NCBI GenBank assembly: GCA_964036045.1
Contig: OZ038380.1
Span: 170,065,245 to 170,129,244, forward strand
Reading direction: 5' to 3'
Length of the DNA: 64,000 bases
DNA from: Eutreptiella sp. 'Long Island Sound 2002'
Lineage: Eukaryota > Euglenozoa > Euglenophyceae > Eutreptiales > Eutreptiaceae
Under the pieces are notes generated by a model. That model saw nothing but the letters and a program-made list of their open reading frames with translations. It was not told the DNA's origin and made no database searches. Shown here in pieces: positions 44,943 through 56,144 of this stretch; position 1 is the stretch's first letter; the number at the start of each line of letters is the position of its first letter. The position numbers and the translations under genes were made by a program.

Positions 44943-45203
44943 CTCCTGGCAAGTATCCGTGGAGCCCGACAGGCCGAACGATGCGGTGTAGTCGAAGTAG
45001 TACCCGTCCTCGCACGTGGTGCCGTCCGGCGCCGGCGCGTACTCGCACGCGTCCAGCGTTGCGTTGCAGCCCAGCGAGACCTGGCAGACCCGCATGGGGC
45101 AGGAGGTCTGGTAGTAGCAGGGCGGGACCGGCACCACCCAGTGCAGGTAGACGGGACCGGCGGACACGTTGGTGGCCTCGTTCCAGATCCACATGGCGTT
45201 CTC
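44943..45203 (-). CDS. Receptor exon 8: MWIW motif and Cys-rich tail
   Basis: 87 codons, phase 0 at both ends (TTTCCTGCAG|GAG and CAGGAG|GTGCGC). ENAMWIWNEATNVSAGPVYL, then HWVVPVP, ends a galactose-binding-like fold begun in exons 6-7. Then a Cys-rich tail, SCPMRVCQVSLGCNATLDAC and APDGTTCEDGYYFDY, resembles EGF- or furin-type repeats. N-glycosylation sites NVS and NAT. Read-through past the donor hits a stop 10 codons on. Confidence 0.8.
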
Positions 45204-45789
45204 CTGCAGGAAAACATTGCGGACACTGTCATGCGGGGGGCCGCAGTGAAGCAGTGAAACCTGCAGAGGTGGGCCTGAGGCCTAGACTCACCATTCAAAG
45301 GCCTGGGCTCACCATTCAAGGGCCTAGGCTCACCATTCAAAGGCCTGGGCTCACCATTCAAAGGCCTGGGCTCACCATTCAAAGGCCTGGGCTCACCATT
45401 CAAAGGCCTAGGCTGACCATTCAAAGGCCTAGGCTCCCCATTCAAAGGCCTAGGCTCACCATTCAAAGGCCTGGGCTCACCATTCAAAAGCGTGGGCTCA
45501 CCATTTAAAGGCCTGGGCTCACCATTCAAGGGCCTAGGCTCACCATTCAAAGGCCTAGGCTCATCATTAAAAGGCCTAGGCTCACCATTCAAGGACCTGG
45601 GCTCCCCATTCAAAGGCGCTCCCCATTCAAAGGCCTAGGCTCACCATTGAAAGGCCTAGGCCCACTCTTTAAAGGCCTGCAGTAGAATGCTCAGGAGTTG
45701 CTCTGGAAGTTGCCAGGCGAAAAACTCAAGAGGGAAACGCGACAACGGACAGGCCTCTGGTGGACAGTGACTGGGACTGGGGGGCATAC
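45204..45789. other. Intron 7: 21-bp array
   Basis: Almost filled by the tandem array described separately (45285-45680). No exon. Confidence 0.6.
45285..45680. repeat. 21-bp tandem repeat, about 18-19 copies
   Basis: The unit is CCATTCAAAGGCCTGGGCTC plus A, with GGGC/AGGC variants and a few 1-6 base deletions near the right end. Unrelated in sequence to the AACCG family although the period is also 21. Confidence 0.95.
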
Positions 45790-46065
45790 CCAGTCGCTGG
45801 GCACAGCCTCCTCGCGCACCGCACGCGAATCCACGTTGGGCCAGTCCTGATACTTGCCCCCTCCGACGTAGGTGCTGGTGACGTTGGTCTTCCACTCTGC
45901 GGTGGTCTCCACCGTCATGTCGTTGGCGGAGATCGACCCGATGAGGCCGCACCTCTCGCAGGACCCCGAACAGTTGGCGGCGAACACCACTTCGCTGCCG
46001 GGCCGCAGGGTGGGGCTGGGGAAGATGTACGTTGTGAAGTCGCCCATGAAGGCAGAGATGTTGTA
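45790..46065 (-). CDS. Receptor exon 7: galactose-binding-like core
   Basis: 92 codons, phase 0 at both ends (GCCCATTGCAG|TAC and GACTGG|GTATGC). It reads YNISAFMGDFTTYIFPSPTL, RPGSEVVFAANCSGSCERCG, TVETTAEWKTNV and YVGGGKYQDWPNVD. The order (beta strand, 'G..v.faa.c.g..gg.iG', T..eWK, ...W..v) together with the MWIW motif of exon 8 resembles galactose-binding-like beta-sandwich modules known from rhamnosidase-type proteins and many protist surface proteins. Family naming is inference. Confidence 0.8.
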
Positions 46066-46224
46066 CTGCAATGGGCAGGTGGAGCGGGGACGTGCAAAAC
46101 TGCCGCTGTACGTGCGCAGGTGTGTGTCCCAGAAAACTTTTCCTACAAAAAAGAATTCCAGAAACTTTCTCCCGAAAAATATTTGTTGGAGAGGGGTGGG
46201 TGACTGGATGGGCGTTGGGTGTAT

Positions 46225-46335
46225 ACAGTCTGGCGGTTGGTGGGTAACCGATGGCCGTTGGTGTGTAACCGATGGCGGTTGGTGGGTAACCGATGGCGGT
46301 TGGTGTGTAACCGATGGCGGTTGGTGGGTAGCCAC
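46225..46335. repeat. 21-bp core array, about 5 copies
   Basis: Units alternate GGTGGGTAACCGATGGCGGT and GGTGTGTAACCGATGGCGGT, in the same orientation as the large array at 11575-14137. Confidence 0.9.
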
Positions 46336-48219
46336 CAAACATCAGAGAGCAGATGCCATAGTAAAAAAAAAGGGGGGGGTGAGCGTCCTTATGGCACCCC
46401 CTGGTCTGTATGTGTGCCAGGGTTTTGTTTCCAGACATGCTCAAACTGCGAGGTTCAACATCTCTATGTCCTACTGCCGCTGCAAACCATGTGTCTGAAG
46501 GTCGATGCCCTGCAGGTGGGCCAGGCAGGTGGGGGATGGCCCCACCTGCAGTGTGTGTCTGTATGTGTGTGTGTGTGTGTGTGTGTGCGTCTATGTGGCT
46601 GTGTGTGTGCGCACAGGGGGGCACGTGCGTGTTCGCGGGGCCCCACGCCTTCGAATATACCACAGGACCCATTGACATGTTCCCACACACCCCTATCCCC
46701 TTGTGTTTGGGTCGCATGTCGAGCGGAACATGACACCCCTTTTCACGTCATTCAGTTCCGCCGTCCTGCTTTCTCCTACTCCTTGATCTACGCTGTGCCC
46801 TCTGCCCCTAGTCCTCCTTGCACCATGCTCGCTGTCTGCGCCATGCCTGCTCTCTGAGTCTCCTGTAAGTGCTTCCTTTGTGTCTCCTCTGTGGCTCTGC
46901 TGTTGGTGTGTTCTTCCACCTGGTCTCTTCTCTTACTTGCTCTTCCGTCTGCTTGCCTTCGTTTAGTCTCTCTGGTTGTGTCTCCGTCTTGTCTCTAACC
47001 CACGTTGCTGCTTCATCTTTGCGTCTCGTTCTCGCCTCCTTTGCAAGCACGTCTCTGAGCCCCTTTTCTAATTGCTCCATTCCCCGGTCAGGATCTACTC
47101 TACTCTTGCCATCTTTTGCGGATGTGGCCTTTCAAAGCGCTCGAGCCACAAACGCGGCCATGGTGGCCCAGGGCAAAGGTGCCAAGTTGGAAAGTGCCTC
47201 CCCAAATCTGCGCGGTTCTGGGGGAAAGAAAAATAGGATTTTCTTCACAAAGAAAAAAGGTCCGAAGCACCATAAAATATCCCAGCAACGAAAAACAAAA
47301 GGCATAATTATGCCATGACCCCCATACTTTGCTTCTCAAAGAAGGATGGACTACCACTGCAGTCGAGGATCCACGGCTGCAGCCACCTTCCCGGGTGCGG
47401 GGGCAGTGGGGGTCTACCCAGGTATTGAGGGTAGGGGGGGGCGGAAACTGGGGGGGGGGGGGCGGCACATGGACCTGCCCCAGCACACAGTACGCAGTGC
47501 CATTGACATCTTCACTGCATGGCCAAAACCCCGAGCTCTGGCCAGGGGCAAGGCAGGGTAGTATTAGAAGAGGGGGGGGGGGGATCTGGGACCCAAAAAT
47601 TTGTGTACTAAAAATAGCCTGATCAGATTTTCCCGATTGTAAGTTTCATTTTTTCCCACGATGGTCACTTTGGTCTGGCGGGGGGGGGGGGGGGGTGAAG
47701 GGAGGGGTACCCCCCCTCCTCCTACGGTGTGTGGCAATTGTAATACTTCCATGGGGAAAGGTGTGTCACCTTCCCAAGGGACAAGAGTTCCCACGAAACC
47801 ATCCCCGCCCCAACCCCCCCGCACCCCCTTAGGGGGTTAGGTCAAGGGCGGGCCAGGAGCGGGTCAGGGCTGGTCGAGGGGTCGTCCATCCCGAGCTGGC
47901 GCACACAGAGGGACATGACCCCTTTCTGGGTGCCTACCACAGAGTTTCACTTAGACGGGGGTGGATGGGTGGTCTGGGAGCCCCCAGGGCGTCATGTGAG
48001 CGGGGGAGGGGGGGGTATTGGGACCCAAAGACTTGTGTACCCCTCCCTACCCTTGCAATCCCCCCCCCTAGCGCTCGACGGTCTCCCGGAGGGGGAAGGG
48101 GAGACGGTCACCAAGTGACGGTCTCTCCCCCGAATTCCAGTGAAACCTGAAGAAAAATTTTCTTCAGCGCCTTTGGCGCCTAGTATTTCCTATGCTTTTT
48201 GGGGCAAGTGACGGTCTCC

Positions 48220-48415
48220 TGGGGGGGGGGGATTGCAAGCGGGGGGGGTACCAAAAATGGGGGGGGGGGGTTGCAAAAGGGTGGGGGGACCAAAAATGGG
48301 GGGGGATTGCAAAAGGGGGGGACCAAAAATTCGGGGGGGGGATTGCAAGGGGGGGTACCAAAAATTCGGGGGGGGGATTGCAAAGGGGGGGGGGTACCAA
48401 AAATGGCCCCGCCAG
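48220..48415. repeat. G-rich tandem repeat
   Basis: About five units of a G-run followed by ATTGCAA, a second G-run and TACCAAAAAT or GACCAAAAAT; unit length drifts (about 30-40 bp) because the G runs differ. It ends in a copy of the GGTCACTTTGGTCT element, so it may have grown from that element's left end. Confidence 0.8.
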
Positions 48416-48611
48416 ATTTTCCCCGCTGTAAATTTTCGTTTTTCCCCCAATGGTCACTTTGGTCTGGGAGGCAGGGGGATGAGGGGGGTATTGGGGGAGC
48501 CCCCCCCCCCCTTTGGTTTTCAATCATTCTAAAGCCGCCCTGCCCCCCCCCCCCCCCCGCCGCTGGTGCCGAGCTGTTCAGTGGACCTCTGCTCTACCCC
48601 CTGGGGAGCAC

Positions 48612-48872
48612 CTGCAGCTGCCCATCGATGTACAGCGCCGCCGTCCCCGTCACCGCGATCCACGACGGCACCTTCTTCAGCTCCCATTTGATGCTGGAGA
48701 CCCCGCACTCGGTGGTGTGGCCGTCGATGATGAAGTACGCAGTCTGGGTCTGGTTCGTCGGGTTGCCCCAGACGTGCAGGTGGCTCTCGGGCTCGTCGAT
48801 GCAGTGCACGAGGTACTGGCCCGGGCACTGCCCGCCCCACCGCAGCTCGACCCGTGAGTCGAAGTTTGTGAC
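48612..48872 (-). CDS. Receptor exon 6: start of galactose-binding-like module
   Basis: 87 codons, phase 0 at both ends (CCCCGGCCAG|GTC and CTGCAG|GTGCTC). VELRWGGQCPGQYLVHCIDE, then HLHVWGNPTNQTQTAYFIID, ECGVSSIKWELKKVPSWIAV and TAALYIDGQLQ. The YIDG strand leads straight into exon 7. Two to three Cys and an NQT site mark it as extracellular. Confidence 0.8.
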
Positions 48873-49009
48873 CTGGCCGGGGACGGGCGCGGGTGTGCGC
48901 AGGACGGGTCGATCCCGATTAGTGCTCGTGACCTCCCAGCCGGACCGGACAACACGACAAATGTGTCAAGCAATGGGCTCCATCTGTCCCCGTCCCCCAA
49001 ATGCTATGT

Positions 49010-49320
49010 CTAATGAAAAAAAAACATAAAATACAATACAATAAATAATATAATAATACAATAATATAATGATAAAATGATATGATCGTATAATAATACA
49101 ATAATAATATAATATAATAATATAATAACAATATAATATAATAATATAATAATAATATAATACAATAATATAATGATAAAATGATATGGTCGTATAATAA
49201 TATAATAATAATATAATATAATGATATAATAATATCATAATAATATCATAATAACATAATATAATAATATAATAATAATATAATATAACAACACAGTAAT
49301 GCCCAAAATACAAATAATAA
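49010..49320. repeat. AT-only low-complexity tract (ATAATA type)
   Basis: About 300 bases of ATAATATAATATAATAAT-type sequence with two similar halves (about 49065-49140 and 49145-49215), in striking contrast to the GC-rich surroundings. Confidence 0.9.
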
Positions 49321-49552
49321 AACAAACAAATAAACAAAAGCCGCCCCCTCTGCAGCACCACGTCGTGACAATGTAAACAATCCCCCCCTGAAACCCCAAA
49401 CCAGTGGGAACACGCAGAATAACCGACCGGCACAGTTGCAGGGCCTTCATGGACCCCCCCCCCCCGCCACCGCTATCCTCAGTACCCAGCACCTGTTTTC
49501 CTTGGGCGCGGGCTCTCTCCACGGCACTGCAATTTGGGCTGGGCACAGGCCA

Positions 49553-49720
49553 CGGCTTAGCGTTACGGGGGGGGGGGGGATGGCGGCCTGGGCTCCTCCG
49601 CCTGACCCAGCCCCCCACATCAGAAAACTTCCGCGGGGACAAAAATGAAATCATTGAAGGGGCCTGGAATTGGAGGTCAATTTTAGGTACACAAATTTTG
49701 TTTTTGGCCTCTGACCAGCG
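49553..49720 (+). repeat. Dispersed element with TTTTAGGTACACAAA
   Basis: Order: CCACGGCTTAGCGTTA, CTGGGCTCCTCCGCCTGACC, ATCAGAAAACTT, GAAATTGGAGGTC-like, TTTTAGGTACACAAA. A close copy lies at 63195-63345; diverged copies at 52260-52380, 55815-55915, 56940-57060 and 57760-58050. Confidence 0.8.
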
Positions 49721-50739
49721 GAGGAGGCCTGTGCTATTGCACGTGCGCACGAGAGGCGATCAGCACAAAAAGCGGAGGACCCAAATGGCTCATCAGTGGC
49801 CTAAAAGACCATAGGTACCCCCCCCCCCTTGCGCAAGCACCCGCCAGGTCAGGAGAATGATGGTCAGACCAGGTCCTGGTGCTTAGACAAGGCGGTGCGA
49901 GCGCGCGACGCACAATCGGCACACAATCACGCTTTGCCTAGTTTCTGACCGTAAAAACCGTGGAGAAACTTCGGTAAAAGCGACGGTCAGACCGGGGCCC
50001 GGCGAGCCCTAATGTGGCTGTCGTGGGCCCCGCAGTGTGGACGACACCACCGCTGCTCTCGACGGGCGTAGGTTTGGGGGTCTGGGAGTGGGGGTAGGGG
50101 TCCAGAGCAGGGGAAGAGTGGGGGAAAACAAGAAGGATTGTAGACCATCTGGGAGCACCATGCCCGGAGTGACGCACATTCCTTTACATCATTCTTCGGG
50201 CGCGCCAAAATCAGAAATCCCGGACAGCAGCGTGGAACAATCACTGTTCAAATATATAAACCATATATTTGTACATAAATGCACAGACATATGTACCACA
50301 AAATTGACCACCTGAAATACCACCACGAGTTCATGTTCATGACGAACGTGCGGAGAAGCAAGAATGGTGATGCATGAGATGTAAGAGAATGTTGTTTTGA
50401 CCACGTCTAGCTGCTTTTCTAGTCCGTTCAGGATCATTTCAGGACGTTGTATGTCTCAGGTTTTGGTTGGGTGGCCACGCGGCTCTCAGATCTGTGCTTT
50501 CTGGGGAGTATTTTCAGCGTACTTCAAGCTTGTTTCAACCCATTTTCTTCCGAGCATTGACACGCCACGCGGTGGGCCAGTTGGGTGCACCTTTGTGGAT
50601 ATAAGTGACTGCATCCCCCTGCCCTGACATCCCCACGCAAACACCCCCTGTGTGCATTGCGTCAGTCGTGCTCATATTCCATTGCCCAACTTACATGCCC
50701 CCCCCCCCCTTATCGAAGCAAAAATAAGTGACCAGAAAT

Positions 50740-51045
50740 TGACGGACCCAACCCCTCATGTTGCTTGGACAAGAGCGTTGCGTACACGCTACACTGCGCA
50801 TGGGACATGCGGAAAGACACGGTGTCCTGTTCTGAAAGCCAAAGGGGCAAGATATGCTGCGAAGGCCCTCATGCCCCAATCCGCTGCCTTGACACAAAAC
50901 ATGAACATCACGCATCTCAAAGCCCAGGTATCACACAGCACACGCGGCACACAGGAGGACCCATTGAAAAATGCACCGCCAAAACCCACGGTGCAAACAT
51001 TGACGGAACCACCGCCTGTTGTGGCTTGGACATACGCAAGGGGGA
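50740..51045 (+). repeat. Composite repeat, twin of 5862-6160
   Basis: Near-identical over about 300 bp to 5862-6160, including GACACAAAACATGAACATC and the two GTTGCTTGGACA-type ends. Confidence 0.8.
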
Positions 51046-51128
51046 CAAGGCACAGGGGGCTGGGGGGGGATATCCCGCAACCCCCCGAATGCATCCAGAA
51101 CGGCGCCCTTGGGCACCCTCCGGCACAC

Positions 51129-51557
51129 CTCCTGCTGTAAGTTGACCTGGTGCCACGCGGGGACCTCGATGTACAGCACTTGTTCGCGGGCCGCCCCGCC
51201 GCACGTGGGGTTGATGGAGTCCTCCCCGTCGCACGTGTCGATCTGGAACTCGTCGGGCCGGCCCGCCAGGTCGATGGGCCGGTGGCAGATGGCGAAGTGC
51301 ACCTGCGTGGACAGCTCGCCGTAGCTGGCGCCGGGGGCCAGCGCCAGCATGTCGGCCCCGCCCTGGTCGGCCCGCAGCCGCTGCCCCAGCGCGTACGGGT
51401 CCTGGGCCGCGTGCAGCTGCACGGCGGCGATGGCGGCGATGGTGCGCACGGGGGAGGACCGGTCGCTCTTGTAGGCGACGCGCACCTCCACGGCTACGAC
51501 CGGGAACTCGAGGGCGAGCAGCGACCAGTCGTCGCCCTCCTCCTGCCCTGCGCCCTT
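51129..51557 (-). CDS. Receptor exon 5: second half of MAM domain plus beta segment
   Basis: 143 codons, phase 0 at both ends (CGTTCCAACAG|AAG and CAGGAG|GTGTGC; an alternative donor is CACCAG|GTCAAC, 18 bases earlier). KGAGQEEGDDWSLLALEFPV, then VEVRVAYKSDRSS and RTIAAIAAVQL, matches the second half of MAM domains (W...G.qg..W....v.l....+v.f.......+.IAid.i.l) and continues exon 4. The rest (VHFAICHRPIDLAGRPDEF, IDTCDGEDSINPTCGG, VLYIEVPAWHQV) is another extracellular beta-rich piece. Confidence 0.8.
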
Positions 51558-53384
51558 CTGTTGGAACGAGGAGGAGATGGGGGGGGGGGGGGATGTGCTT
51601 ATCCAGCGGCGGGGGGGGGGGGGTGGAGCAGCATAGAGCGGGTCTACAGCAGGGCAATAGCGTTCTCGGACCGTAGATGCTCAGTCCCGTTAGAGTCGTC
51701 GCTCCCAACATCATCGCTATGTACAGTGAGCTCGTCTATACGCACAGGGCTTCTCTGATCGATCTGTCATTGACGCCTCCCTCTCTTACTCTGCTTTGTG
51801 TTGCTCCCTTTGTGGTTTTGTCCGCCCTGGGGCGTGCATGTACGTACTGGGGAAGGCACCTGGGCGGGGTGGGGGGGGAGGGGGTGCGCCATTGGTCAGG
51901 GGTGGACCCGCCACTATCGCTCCAGCCGCGCCTGCCCCACGGCCTTCATTGCCATCTCAGTTCTTTGTGTGCTCTCTCGGCCATTGGCCTAGTTCGTGGC
52001 CCCGAGGGTCCAAATCCATACCTCCGTGGCTGGGGTCAGGGCTGTGGGCTCAAGGGTTCTGGTATTTACCGCCTGGTCACACGCTGCACTGGAGACTGAG
52101 TCTGGGTCGTGGCGTATATTCTGTGTTCCATGTTTGGGGTCGCCTGTACTTCGGGCGTGCTCGCTTGCGCGGACCTCTCTTGGCCACACTCCCTACGTGC
52201 AGAGGTCACCAGGGGCAGGGAGGGGGGGGGGGGGACCTCCCCCCCACAGGCCACACCACCCACCCAAAACCAAAACAACTTTCCTCTTGGGAAAAATGAA
52301 GTTTTGAGTGGAGATCCAGAACTGAATGGCCCATTTGAGGTACACAAACCGCTTTTTGCCCTCAAACCCACCCCCCCACCCCCGTCTCGCAGGCCAACGC
52401 TCGGCACAACGCTCGGCACAACGCCGGGTGGGAGAGGGGGAAATGAAGGGAGAGGAGGAGGTTTGGCTGGTTGCCCAAGTTCCTTTGCCCTCCTGACACA
52501 GCACAGTAAAAGTCGAACATCCATCTGACGGGCGGGAGCGCACACTGTGAAAAAGAGAGGCAGTGGAGCCAAACTGGGGTTTCTGGGGAAACCTGGGTTC
52601 TTGGTCCCCCCACCGACCGACCGCGAGGGGGCAGCGATGTGCGATGCACCGGGCGCCATGTGCCCAAGGCCAGCACAACGAAGGTCTCATCAGCGGGACG
52701 ATAGGCCCCTTTGGGAAGCCTTGCACAGCCCCCGTGTGACATTCCGTCGGGTTGTTGCTCCTTTACGGGGCCCTGGACAGTCACCCGTTCTTCCCTTCGC
52801 ATGTTGCGTCGGGTCGCTGCGTTCTGTCGGCCGCTGCGGCCGGTGCTCTTGCCGGTGTCGTTTCCGCGTTCGCGGAGCCCAGTAGTTGGTGTGCCGGGGC
52901 TGTGCTGAATGTGGCGGGATGTGCCGTTTGCCCCCCCCACCCCCCGCTGAGGGATACAGATGGTGGAGATGCGGACCTGTACGCTGCAAGGCTGCAAGGC
53001 GGCAAAGCAACAACAGTCAGAACAAAAAGCTCTTCAGTGACATTGCCATAGGCGCCTTCCGCGAAAAAAAAAACAGAAAGCAGCCCCCCTCCCGGAAGTA
53101 TGAGGAGGGGGGGAGGGGGGGAGGGGACCCAAAAGTTTACGTAACAAAAATGGCCATATTTTTTTGAATGGTAAACTTCGCTTTTTCCCACGATGGTCAA
53201 TTTGGTCTGGGGGGGGGGGGGTACCCTACCCCTACCTATGGGTCATACCACCCCAGCGGACGCCGCTTAACAACCCTGGGCAACCATCAACTGCCAACAA
53301 CACCCAACGGCCCTCCGTACCACAATCCTCCAAAACCTCCGACACCCCCTCAATTAGAGGAGGGCCCTTCGCGGCAGATCACAC
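51558..53384. other. Intron 4: dispersed elements
   Basis: TAGGTACACAAA-type family (52260-52380), the GTGACATTCCGTCG element (52734-52938) and the GGTCACTTTGGTCT-type family (53120-53240). G runs at 51578-51625. No exon. Confidence 0.5.
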
Positions 53385-53849
53385 CTGGTACCACACGGTG
53401 GACCACGTGCCGCCATCCTGCGACTTCGTCTGGACGCTCAGCCGCCCGATGGACTCCCCCAACATGTACCACGCGAAACTGATGCCGGAGTACGTCCCGG
53501 ACACCGACACCAGCCTCGCCGCGACGTCACGCACCACCGCACCGTTCACCAGCGTGTCCGCCACCAGATACGCCTGACCCTCCACAAAGGGCTCCGACGG
53601 GCCGGTGACCGCATCGGTGCCGGGGTCCGTGACGACGCTCGAATCGTCCGTGGCCCGGACCCAACGAAAGCTGCCGGTATTCGTCCACTGCCCGTCGCAG
53701 AAGCCGCCCGCAGAATCCATCGGGTCGTCCAATGTGCATTCGTACGTCGAGCCGCACAGAGTGACGGGGAGGCGCAGGTCCGTTTCCCATCCGCAGCCAT
53801 CGCTGCAGTCGGTCCTCGTGACAACGATGTGGCCACCCGCGTACGAGAC
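53385..53849 (-). CDS. Receptor exon 4: MAM domain, first half
   Basis: 155 codons, phase 0 at both ends (TGTTCACCAG|GTC and TGGTACCAG|GTGTGA). After a Cys-rich lead (TRTDCSDGCGWETDLRLPV) comes YECTLDDPMDSAGGFCDGQW, SFRWVRATDD, TGPSEPFVEGQAYLVADTL, ARLVSVSG and ISFAWYMLGESIGRLSVQTK. This follows the MAM family order closely: FE..., C.w.Q..., dW.r, tGPs..h..G.yl, aRL.S, l.FwY.myG...G.L.v. MAM domains are adhesion modules of metazoan and some protist surface proteins. The domain finishes in exon 5. Confidence 0.85.
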
Positions 53850-56144
53850 CTGGTGAACATTGGGGAACATTGAACGACGGGGCGCCAAGGCGTGGATTGC
53901 GTTACGCACGTGCGTGTGTTTGTCTGTATGTCTGTGTGTGCGCACGCGCTTGAGCTCCCAAGAGGGGGGTCGACTTCCCCGTTGGCTCAACCGGCTTGAG
54001 AGGCAGGGGAGAGCAGACTTGGTACTAGTGTGCGGCGCACCACCCGTCGGCACATGCGGAGGCATTTTCCTGCTGGGCACCGCCAAACGCAAGCCCGCCC
54101 CTTGCAGGTCGAACCCTTGGGTGGACCTAACCCGTGTGGCACGGCCTCCTCGCAAGAGCTACTACATTGCACCCACTCAAAGGCCAGAACGCATGGCACT
54201 TTTGACCATCGGCTGCGGAATTTCGCGCTCTTCGATTTTGTCTCTCGCAAAATTTGCTGAAAATGCCTGTGACCCCGGAAAATCGCGATTTATTGCCATT
54301 TTGGGTGTTTTTCGGCTTGAAAACTTCCCCCGGCCGTGGCCGGCCGGGTGACTAAAATGGCCGTGGCTCGATTTAGACAAATTGAAATAGGAGCGAGATG
54401 GGGGGGGGGTGGGGGCTGCTGCAGATGACCCTCGTTTCTCCCCCGTCGTATGGGGCTTCCACCCGCCCAATCACCGCCCACCCCATCCCGCCCGCCAGAC
54501 GCCGCCAGATGCCTGCCACATGCCATTGCAAAAATGTGGGGCATGTCAGAACAGTATTGGTATGCGGCCCAGGTGCAGCGGTCCGACGTTCGCACCGCCC
54601 CTTTGTCGCAGGGTGTCATTGGCTTGGGTATATGTGGCTATGGGTACTAGAAACCTCGTAGGTGGCCCAGGCCAATGAGGTTGCAGGCAATATTCATGAC
54701 CACCACGTTTTCTGCCACATCCTCAGGGGCCATTTGTCGGTGGGTATCCACAGTTCCCGACCCATTGTGTTTCAGGACATGCATGCAGTGGGATAGCCAC
54801 GGTAGGAAATCCACCTCAGGCTTCGGCAGAGGGGGTGCGTTGGATGCTGATGATGATGCCATGTCCATCTCGGCGGTGACGCCTCCTGTGGGGACCTTTA
54901 TTCACTTCCATTGCCCCTTTATCCTCTGAGTTTATACCTGAAACCACAGAGGACGTTGACCCACCACTTTTTGATGGACTGTAAATACCAAAGGGGCTGG
55001 ATATGGTTGCAGTAGAACTGCAGGTCTCAGAGCCTCTCACACCCACAACCCAGCCTCTAACCTTCAAGCCCAGGGCTACAGGTGATGTGTACAGAAGCGG
55101 CCGTCCTTCGAGGAACAATGGACTGTGATTCAGCACTGTTTAGGGCAGCACAGCTGCCATGCACAAGGGAAAAAAAACTGCAGCTCTCATAGTCATGAGA
55201 CTCGGAAACTGAGGCACTATCTCCCCATGTTTCTTCTGCAGGGATTATCCATCATCCGCGACAGCCAGCGCAACCCGGCTTGGCGCCCTGTCCTGCAGCC
55301 ACGGCAAATGGGCTCACTGGGGGGGCTTTATGTCAGTGAGGTGCAAAAAAGAAGCACAGGAGGCAGCAAAAAAGAAAAATCGACCTTCACAGTCGCCAGA
55401 CGTCGGCGCACACCAGCCCACCTTCTTGCCGGATGTCGTGGGTAGTGACGCGGCTCCCTCCGGCACTGACAGTGGCCAACAGCCCCATTGGGGGTTTGGG
55501 GCCGGGTGGGGGGGGGGGGGGGGTAAGCTGGGGTAAGGGACGGTGGGTGGGTGGGTGAGTGGGCGGGGGTCCCCCCCCCCCCCTGCCTCCCCCCCCCCTC
55601 AAGGTCCCTAAACACCCCTCCCCTCATCCAGGGTCACCAAGCGATGGCCTCTTCGGGATGCCATTTGCGTGTGTTGTTGTGTGAAGGGGCTCCATAGGGT
55701 CCGCGGGGCGTGCGGCGTGTGCTGCTGCGATGGGGCGGGCGGTGATTGCCCCCCCCCCCCCGTTACACAGGGTGTGTCTTCCAAAAGTCCCGTCTACCAC
55801 CCACCCACCCGAATCCGAACAATTTTCCTAAAGAGAAAAAAGAAATTCATTGAAAGGGGCCCGGAATTGGAGGCCAAGTTTTGGGTTCAGAAATTTGTTG
55901 TTGGCGTCTGAGGCCGGTGGGGGGGCCTTTGCCACGAAGTAATGGCCTGATCCCAGACCTCAAAGGCCTCGTCGAAGCTTCTCGATGTCGATTCGCCCTT
56001 GTACAGTGGCCCCCGGCGGTTGTACTTGTTTAAGAATCCGGGTCCAGCCCGCGTCTTTCATGCGATGCCCCATGCGACGCGCGCGCGTGTGCGCTACCAC
56101 CGTGTGGCAGGTCTGCGGGGCGACTGGCAGGGAGCGACGTCGAC
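53850..56144. other. Intron 3: mostly unique DNA
   Basis: The patch at 54640-55140 is less GC-rich, with two overlapping minus-strand frames (LPWLSHCMHVLKHNGSG; ATISSPFGIYSPSKSGG) that could be a decayed transposon protein; not assignable. G and C runs at 55505-55600. TAGGTACACAAA-type relative at 55815-55915. No exon. Confidence 0.4.

Larger units (their letters stand above)
46066..48611. other. Intron 6: 21-bp cores, CT-rich DNA, dispersed element
   Basis: 21-bp cores at 46225-46335 (GGTGGGTAACCGATGGCGGT), a TG run (46553-46590), C/T-rich DNA (46755-47080), the GGTCACTTTGGTCT family (47585-47765) and a G-rich tandem (48220-48415). A charged frame at 46808-47080 minus is a by-product of the C/T-rich tract. 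Confidence 0.5.
48873..51128. other. Intron 5: AT-rich tract and dispersed repeats
   Basis: An ATAATA-type tract (49010-49320), the TAGGTACACAAA-type family (49553-49720), a 130-bp family copy (49730-49825), an AT-richer unique patch (50200-50600) with no repeat match inside the window, and the composite repeat (50740-51045). No exon. Confidence 0.5.

Noticed and set aside
46808-47080. Charged, coiled-coil-like 90-codon frame on the minus strand
   Set aside because: It lies in a C/T-rich tract whose complement naturally encodes Glu, Arg and Lys; no splice borders fit the gene.
52690-53013. Recurring minus-strand peptide (…RREERVTVQGPVKEQQPDG)
   Set aside because: It recurs because the dispersed GTGACATTCCGTCG element recurs; copies have indels and different frames, so no protein selection is evident.
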